A stretch of DNA of 9,184 bases from Solobacterium sp. GTDB taxonomy: Bacteria > Bacillota_I > Bacilli_A > Erysipelotrichales > Erysipelotrichaceae. Within the stretch, counting starts at the first letter, position 1, and each line of letters starts with the position of its first letter. The stretch covers positions 1 to 9,184 of the forward strand of contig JAFOLE010000206.1 in assembly GCA_017419465.1 (NCBI GenBank). Reading direction: 5' to 3'. The notes beneath the pieces were generated by a model, which was not told where the DNA came from, did no database searches, and saw nothing but the letters and a program-made list of their open reading frames with translations. The translations under genes were made by a program, and so were the position numbers. Positions 5,871 through 9,184 of the stretch are shown here, piece by piece.

Positions 5871-6374
5871 CTATCGGTAAAACAGGGATGCCGGCAACAG
5901 ATACAGATACGGTGCCGTGATGACCGCAAGCGCAAGTGCGGTCTTCTTCACCTGGTCGGCTGTAAGAATTTCCTTTTCCAGGATCCGTTTGTCCAGGTGA
6001 TAAATGCATACTGCAGAAACCGCAATCGCGGCCAGGATAATCAGCACACTGAAGATATTGGAAAACGGATTCCAGTTCAGCCCGAATTCGACCGCATGGA
6101 AGTCCCCTCCGATTGCGCCAAGCAGGTACATAGCGCCAAGCAGGATCAGGGATCCAACAAAATCCGAGACAAAACCCGCCAGGCAGATCTTCCACGACAG
6201 CCGCATGGACCTGGACGCATACGCTGTATCACCGGCGTGTTTCAATGCACACCTTGTCACAAGCCAGTCGATCAGCCAGTTGGCCGGAATTACGATCAGC
6301 CACAGCCAGCTGGGAAACCATATGAGCAGCCAGATCGGCAGGATGATATTGTACAGACGATGTTTCTGATTCAT
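5871..6374 (-). CDS. Polytopic membrane protein of unknown function, 167 aa
   Basis: I recognise no named domain. Hydrophobic, Trp-rich N-terminal segments run from about 8 to 42 with prolines at 13, 21 and 30. Further helices lie at about 61-86, 105-127 and 144-162, with short basic loops between (for example DKRILEKE at 128-135). The N-terminal style (basic start, then Trp- and Pro-rich hydrophobic helices) looks like uncharacterised Bacillota membrane proteins. The ATG follows GAGAG with a short spacer and lies 8 bp after the stop of the GDSL remnant, so it was probably the downstream partner of the intact hydrolase. A strong terminator follows. Confidence 0.65.
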   Translation of the reverse strand: MNQKHRLYNIILPIWLLIWFPSWLWLIVIPANWLIDWLVTRCALKHAGDTAYASRSMRLSWKICLAGFVSDFVGSLILLGAMYLLGAIGGDFHAVEFGLNWNPFSNIFSVLIILAAIAVSAVCIYHLDKRILEKEILTADQVKKTALALAVITAPYLYLLPASLFYR

Positions 6375-6382
6375 ACAACTCT

Positions 6383-6691
6383 CTATTTGTTTATATATTC
6401 CGCCAGTTTCTTCAGCGTTTCGTCATTGTAATGCAGACCGTCCCGTATATAGCCGATCTCATTGTTCAGGATCTCAGGAACCGTTGTCCATTCTGCATTC
6501 TGAAGCACTTCACTGCCGGCAACAGTTTCCTTTAACAGCGCATTGTAGTCTTCTTCATAGCGGTTGAACTCTTCCGCAGAATACTGCAGCACATTGCCGT
6601 TCCGTGCACCGCCCACGATACCGATCACCGTGACAGAAGGATAAACGTCCTTCCCTTCATATTCATAATGCATGGACGCATACTGTTGTTA
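6383..6691 (-). pseudogene. 5'-truncated GDSL/SGNH hydrolase remnant (C-terminal part)
   Basis: The open stretch carries only the C-terminal part of an SGNH-hydrolase-type protein. VTVIGIVGGARNG leads into a long polar helix, then EWTTVPEILNNEIGYIRDGLHYND, whose DGLH (Asp78, His81 counted from the ATG at 6673) is the family's block V catalytic DxxH. The nucleophile block (GDS) and about 200 or more upstream residues expected for the family are missing. An in-frame TAA lies at 6691-6689, and only 40 bp separate it from the stop of the gene before. No SD precedes the ATG at 6673. It is best read as a deletion remnant; if translated, the 96-aa product could not be an active esterase. Confidence 0.65.
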
Positions 6692-6731
6692 TAAGGACAG
6701 CTTTTCTGGTACTAATCATTTCCGTTCTTTC

Positions 6732-7178
6732 TTACTGCCTGGAGTCCTGTGATTTCCCAAGGAACTCTTCTTTTGTGATCTCTCTGGAATGATCCGTTTC
6801 TTCTCCGGTAAAGGCGTTGTATTTGTAGTCATTGTCATAGTAGTGCGCTTCCATCGGCTTCTCTTTATTCTTGTGCAATACGATTGCGAACATGGAGATG
6901 AACATCCCGACCGCTCCGACGATACCGATACCCAGAATAATGGACGCAAGTGTTCCGGGATGGATAAACAGCATCAGAAGTCCGATCACGACGCCGAAGA
7001 AAAACATGTATCCGAAGCCCTCGATAATGAATCTTTCCCTTTTTGTTGCCTGCCAGGTGCCTGAGGCATGGAATTCCTTTCCCTTGCGGCGCTCATAAAG
7101 CGGCACTTCAATCCCATTCGGTTTCACCTTGCGTTTGCGCATGATGTCTTCCACTTTATCAGTAATCTGTTTGTCCAT
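6732..7178 (-). CDS. Two-TM membrane protein of unknown function, 148 aa
   Basis: Not a family I recognise. The N-terminal 50 residues are hydrophilic and very basic (RKRKVK at 14-19, YERRKGKEF at 28-36). Two helices at about 51-72 and 77-101 are joined by a short loop (HPGT). A charged, Tyr-rich C-terminal tail of 45 residues (102-148) contains NAFTGEE and ends in an acidic/basic stretch. The positive-inside rule puts both ends in the cytoplasm. The start has a good SD (AAGGGG, 6-nt spacer). It is the first complete gene after the leader-like region at 7194-7392 and is followed closely by the GDSL remnant. Confidence 0.7.
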   Translation of the reverse strand: MDKQITDKVEDIMRKRKVKPNGIEVPLYERRKGKEFHASGTWQATKRERFIIEGFGYMFFFGVVIGLLMLFIHPGTLASIILGIGIVGAVGMFISMFAIVLHKNKEKPMEAHYYDNDYKYNAFTGEETDHSREITKEEFLGKSQDSRQ

Positions 7179-7193
7179 ATCGTTCCCCTTTTA

Positions 7194-7265
7194 TTATTCA
7201 ATCGGATTGCTGTGATCAGTCCAAATACAAAAAGAACCACTGATGTTTTCAGAATTATTATTCAT
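7194..7265 (-). CDS. Micro-ORF, 23 codons, in the leader of the two-TM gene
   Basis: It starts with ATG at 7265 and ends with TAA at 7196-7194. GAGG at 7277-7274 lies 8 nt upstream of the ATG. The peptide (MNNNSENISGSFCIWTDHSN plus PIE) has no membrane segment. The start codon lies within the hairpin arm at 7263-7270, so translation would open a terminator-like structure. It ends 15 bp before the next gene's start. Whether it is translated cannot be seen from sequence. Confidence 0.3.
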   Translation of the reverse strand: MNNNSENISGSFCIWTDHSNPIE

Positions 7266-7270
7266 CAGTG
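7229..7270 (-). terminator. Terminator-like hairpin in the leader region (terminator or attenuator)
   Basis: On the minus strand a perfect 8-bp stem CACTGATG/CATCAGTG (7270-7263 with 7245-7238) has a 17-nt loop. A T-rich tail with TTTTT at 7233-7229 follows. The stem is short and the loop long, so it may be a moderate terminator for the upstream cluster or an attenuator before the two-TM gene. Confidence 0.45.
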
Positions 7271-7332
7271 CGTCCTCATTTCGCAACATCCGGGCAGACC
7301 ACAGACTGTAACAGATCAGAAATATTGTTTTT

Positions 7333-7361
7333 ATTATATATTCATGTCATGCATTTAAGAA
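7333..7361 (-). promoter_or_regulatory. Candidate promoter upstream of the two-TM gene
   Basis: A perfect TATAAT at 7338-7333 on the minus strand, with a weak TTCTTA (3 of 6) at 7361-7356 and a 17-bp spacer. The transcript would carry a leader of about 150 nt that includes the micro-ORF and the terminator-like hairpin. Confidence 0.35.
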
Positions 7362-7371
7362 ACACCGGCAG

Positions 7372-7399
7372 TTTCTGACAGACTGGAATCTGTCAGAAA
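7372..7399 (-). repeat. Perfect 11-bp inverted repeat over the stop codon of the 105-aa gene
   Basis: TTTCTGACAGA at 7372-7382 and TCTGTCAGAAA at 7389-7399 form a perfect 11-bp stem with a 6-nt loop. The stop codon (7395-7393) lies in one arm. No T-tract follows on either strand, so it is not a standard intrinsic terminator; it could protect the mRNA 3' end or help termination. Confidence 0.7.
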
Positions 7400-7710
7400 A
7401 TACGTTTATAGAACTCGATCTCATAATCGGCACCCAATTCATCACAAAGCATCTTATAGGTGCGTTTCGCAGCGTTTTCAAACGCCTGAATCTGCGTGTT
7501 GTCCCAAAGCAGATCAGCGACCGGGTCGTTCCAGTTCAGTGCTTCATCGTGCTTCTTTATGAGATATTCCAGTTCATCTTTAAGCTTCTGTGACACCGGC
7601 AGCGTATCCGTGGAAACCGGATAGTCTCCAAACTTTTCTTCCGCGGCTTTGTTCATACTCCAGAGACATACGCCGCTGCCCCAGTCGAACATATATTTCA
7701 GTTTATACAT
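7393..7710 (-). CDS. Small acidic soluble protein of unknown function, 105 aa
   Basis: Not a named family to me. No signal peptide or TM segment. The N-terminal strand region contains FDWGSGVCLW at 8-17, followed by an acidic, helix-rich body: an amphipathic helix around SQKLKDELEYLIKKHDEAL and then LNWNDPVADLLWD, and a C-terminal helix with KRTYKMLCDELGADYEIEFY. The compact, acidic, Trp-rich make-up is seen in many stand-alone immunity-like or accessory proteins, but that is only an analogy. GGAG lies 9 nt before the ATG. It follows the preceding gene by 42 bp with no terminator between, so the two are probably co-transcribed. Confidence 0.65.
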   Translation of the reverse strand: MYKLKYMFDWGSGVCLWSMNKAAEEKFGDYPVSTDTLPVSQKLKDELEYLIKKHDEALNWNDPVADLLWDNTQIQAFENAAKRTYKMLCDELGADYEIEFYKRIF

Positions 7711-7752
7711 TTTGTATTACTCCATGGATCCCGATTTAACTGATCGTGATTT

Positions 7753-8385
7753 TCAGTCTGTTGCGGATACCAGCATTACTGCATATCTGTTCAGCGTCCT
7801 GTCATAGACACTCCAGCAGCATGCGCCATACCATTCATGACCGGCGTCAAAGAAATCCGACCAGTCGGTTGTCCATTCATAAATATCAAGCCCGTCTGTA
7901 CCGTTTGGAAACAGCGCTCTGTTCACACTTCTGAAGTCTTCCGGCGTGTTTCTTCTGCCATGGATCGGTTCCATCAGCGCATACCAGTAAGGAACCGTTG
8001 TCCAAAAGTTCTCATCATCGGGTTTCCACTCCGCATCATAAAAGGCGTTTCCGTAATAATCCGTCTTCACAATATTCGGACAGTAGAAAAGCTCCTGCGG
8101 GTTCAGCGGAGAAGGTTTTGCTTTATTGATGTCATAAACCAAAGGCCGCAGTTTATCCGCAAGGTCATCACCAAACATGATCCGGGCCCGTTCTTTATCC
8201 TCTATACTTTGTTTTACCAGCCAGTCAAAGACAACCCGCAAAGCTTCCCGGTGAGAGCTGATTCCCTCATAGGGCTTATCATCACGTAACAGATGATAGT
8301 CAACCTCACCGACAAGATGATATTCATTGTCCGGATCATATTGTTTTATGAATGTATAAAATGCGTCATTCTCTGTTCGTTTCAT
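7753..8385 (-). CDS. Unrecognised soluble Trp/Tyr/Asp-rich protein, 210 aa
   Basis: No domain that I can name. The protein is acidic and rich in Trp, Tyr and Asp, without a signal peptide or TM helices. The central part has a helix-like section (HREALRVVFDWLVKQSIEDKE) and the C-terminal part contains DIYEWTTDWSDFFDAGHEW and GACCWSVYDRTLNRYAVMLV, a strand-rich region ending in SATD. The reading frame is open back to a GTG at 8409, but no SD precedes it. An AGG sits 5 nt before the ATG at 8388 and 8 nt before the one at 8385, and the latter is preferred. It begins just after the truncated GNAT gene and is 42 bp before the 105-aa gene. Confidence 0.65.
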   Translation of the reverse strand: MKRTENDAFYTFIKQYDPDNEYHLVGEVDYHLLRDDKPYEGISSHREALRVVFDWLVKQSIEDKERARIMFGDDLADKLRPLVYDINKAKPSPLNPQELFYCPNIVKTDYYGNAFYDAEWKPDDENFWTTVPYWYALMEPIHGRRNTPEDFRSVNRALFPNGTDGLDIYEWTTDWSDFFDAGHEWYGACCWSVYDRTLNRYAVMLVSATD

Positions 8386-8421
8386 CATGCATACCTGTAA
8401 TTCCGGCACAGCGGAATACCA

Positions 8422-8640
8422 TCATTTTTTTCCGACAGGAATCGATACTTCACATATATAATCCCGGATAAAGCGTTCCACCGTTTCCTGCGCCATTTCC
8501 AATGACGCATACGTATTCCATCCAGAATTCCGGACCATCACGGGATCTGTGCCGAACCTGTGATACAGGATCTCTGCATCTTCCGGTTTATATCTTCTGA
8601 GAAACAGCCGTTCGGTTCTCAGTTCCTCTGTTCCCTGCAT
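8422..8640 (-). pseudogene. Truncated GNAT acetyltransferase (N-terminal 72 aa only)
   Basis: The start is typical of RimJ/RimL-type N-acetyltransferases: TERLFLRRYKPEDAEILYHRF at residues 8-28, then DPVMVRNSGW and the helix ASLEMAQETVERFIRDY. The frame then leaves the family at about residue 62 (CEVSIPVGKK) and stops. The acetyl-CoA binding loop (R/Q-x-x-G-x-G/A) and the second half of the roughly 170-aa fold are absent, and no other frame up to the next gene restores them. A deletion that joined this end to the upstream side of the 210-aa gene would explain it. The start has an excellent SD (GAGGAG, 7-nt spacer), and it lies 11 bp after the preceding stop, so it is still in operon position. 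Catalysis is not expected. Confidence 0.7.
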
Positions 8641-8651
8641 TTCGTTACTCC

Positions 8652-9074
8652 TCAGCTGTGCTTCTTCTGAAACTCCACATCATACAACAGATACTTGTTT
8701 CTTCCGTCTTTTTCCGCTTCCGTAAATACGACCGCAAATCCGTTTCCGATGATCAGTGCCGCATCCGTTCCCATACCTGCCATTGAGACAGCTTCTTCCA
8801 GCGTCAGCTGCTTCTGATCCAGGAACGGATCCGGAGATAATATCCGGCATATCTCATTGTGTTTTCTGACAAAGGCGGTAAATTCGGCTCTGTGATTGAG
8901 ATCTTCGCCTTCCATGGATATCCTTGCCGGGTTGATCAGTTCCCCTGCCTGATGACAGAACCGGCTTAAGCCGTCATACCGTCTTGCGGGCGTTGTCAGT
9001 TCAAACAGGATCCGCTCCTGACGGTTTTTGCGGATATATGATTTAACAAACAGTGTTTCTGCGGTAACGTCCAT
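8652..9074 (-). CDS. Conserved-looking soluble protein of unknown function, 140 aa
   Basis: A soluble, mixed alpha/beta-looking protein with no signal peptide or TM segment. The N-terminal half is basic (SYIRKNRQERILFEL, then ARRYDGLSRFCHQAGELI); the middle has MEGEDLNHRAEFTAFVRKHNE and a SPDPFLD segment. The C-terminal half has a hydrophobic strand pair (DAALIIGNGFAVVFTEAEK) and ends in YLLYDVEFQKKHS. The overall pattern resembles uncharacterised Bacillota proteins I have seen without an assigned function. The start has only a weak GAG about 6-8 nt upstream. It is the first gene of the cluster and is followed 11 bp later by the truncated GNAT gene. Confidence 0.65.
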   Translation of the reverse strand: MDVTAETLFVKSYIRKNRQERILFELTTPARRYDGLSRFCHQAGELINPARISMEGEDLNHRAEFTAFVRKHNEICRILSPDPFLDQKQLTLEEAVSMAGMGTDAALIIGNGFAVVFTEAEKDGRNKYLLYDVEFQKKHS

Positions 9075-9160
9075 TATTCACTCAGTTCCTAAGCACATGT
9101 GTCTTCTTTTCGATGAATTCGTTTCTACGTTTATCTTACCGTATTTCATCCCGCCCCTAA

Positions 9161-9176
9161 ATAAAACACCGCACGC
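9161..9176 (-). terminator. Possible 3' arm and T-tract of a terminator cut by the window edge
   Basis: On the minus strand GCGTGCGGTG at 9176-9167 is followed by TTTTAT. This looks like the 3' half of an intrinsic terminator for a gene beyond the right edge; only a 4-bp ACCG/CGGT stem can be seen inside the window. Confidence 0.25.
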
Positions 9177-9184
9177 ATTCGGTA

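Noticed and set aside
5764..6195. N-terminal extension of the YczE-family reading frame
   Set aside because: It runs through a strong terminator and the 167-aa gene, and the internal ATG at 5763 has an excellent SD.
9133..9161. Possible promoter (TAAGAT with TTTAGG) before the 140-aa gene on the minus strand
   Set aside because: Only 4 of 6 and 3 of 6 matches in A+T-rich DNA; not strong enough to call.

Overview
The window looks like a chromosomal stretch from a low- to medium-GC Bacillota (Firmicutes) genome, plausibly Erysipelotrichia or Clostridia. The grounds are strong purine-rich Shine-Dalgarno (SD) sites, A+T-rich intergenic DNA with sigma-A type TATAAT boxes, and the families present (CotH-type protein, SUFU domain, YczE/DUF161, FlaR-like P-loop kinase, GDSL-hydrolase remnant). 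The genus cannot be fixed from the sequence. I see no rRNA, tRNA, CRISPR array, integrase or transposase. All genes but one lie on the minus strand; the exception is at 4591-5079.

Reading each strand in its transcription direction, the layout is as follows. (1) From the right edge, 9074 to 7393: a cluster of small soluble proteins. These are an unrecognised 140-aa protein, the N-terminal half of a GNAT acetyltransferase that stops early, an unrecognised W/Y/D-rich protein of about 210 aa, and a 105-aa acidic protein ending in a perfect hairpin. (2) 7392 to 7179: a leader-like region with a terminator-like hairpin, a 23-codon micro-ORF with its own SD, and a candidate -10. (3) 7178 to 5871: a two-TM protein, a 5'-truncated GDSL/SGNH hydrolase remnant and a polytopic membrane protein, closed by a strong terminator. 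(4) 5763 to 5161: a YczE-family membrane protein convergent with a P-loop nucleotide kinase (4591-5079, plus). The two are separated by interleaved terminators that share one hairpin arm. (5) 4469 to 2551: a six-TM protein with no output domain, starting at TTG behind a perfect SD, followed at once by a membrane-embedded M28-type metallopeptidase and a terminator. (6) 2472 to 1072: a CotH-like lipoprotein with its own promoter. (7) 951 to 253: a stand-alone SUFU-domain protein.

The most unusual items are three. The six-TM protein plus M28 peptidase unit has a pair of TM helices inserted inside the peptidase catalytic domain. The divergent promoter region at 4502-4570 has an inverted repeat whose arms sit at both -35 positions. 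The leader at 7194-7392 may carry an attenuation-type arrangement. Two genes are visibly decayed (GNAT at 8422-8640, GDSL hydrolase at 6383-6691), which fits an accessory region undergoing deletion. I found no known defence or mobile system. A link between the SUFU protein or the small soluble proteins and toxin immunity is only a hypothesis.
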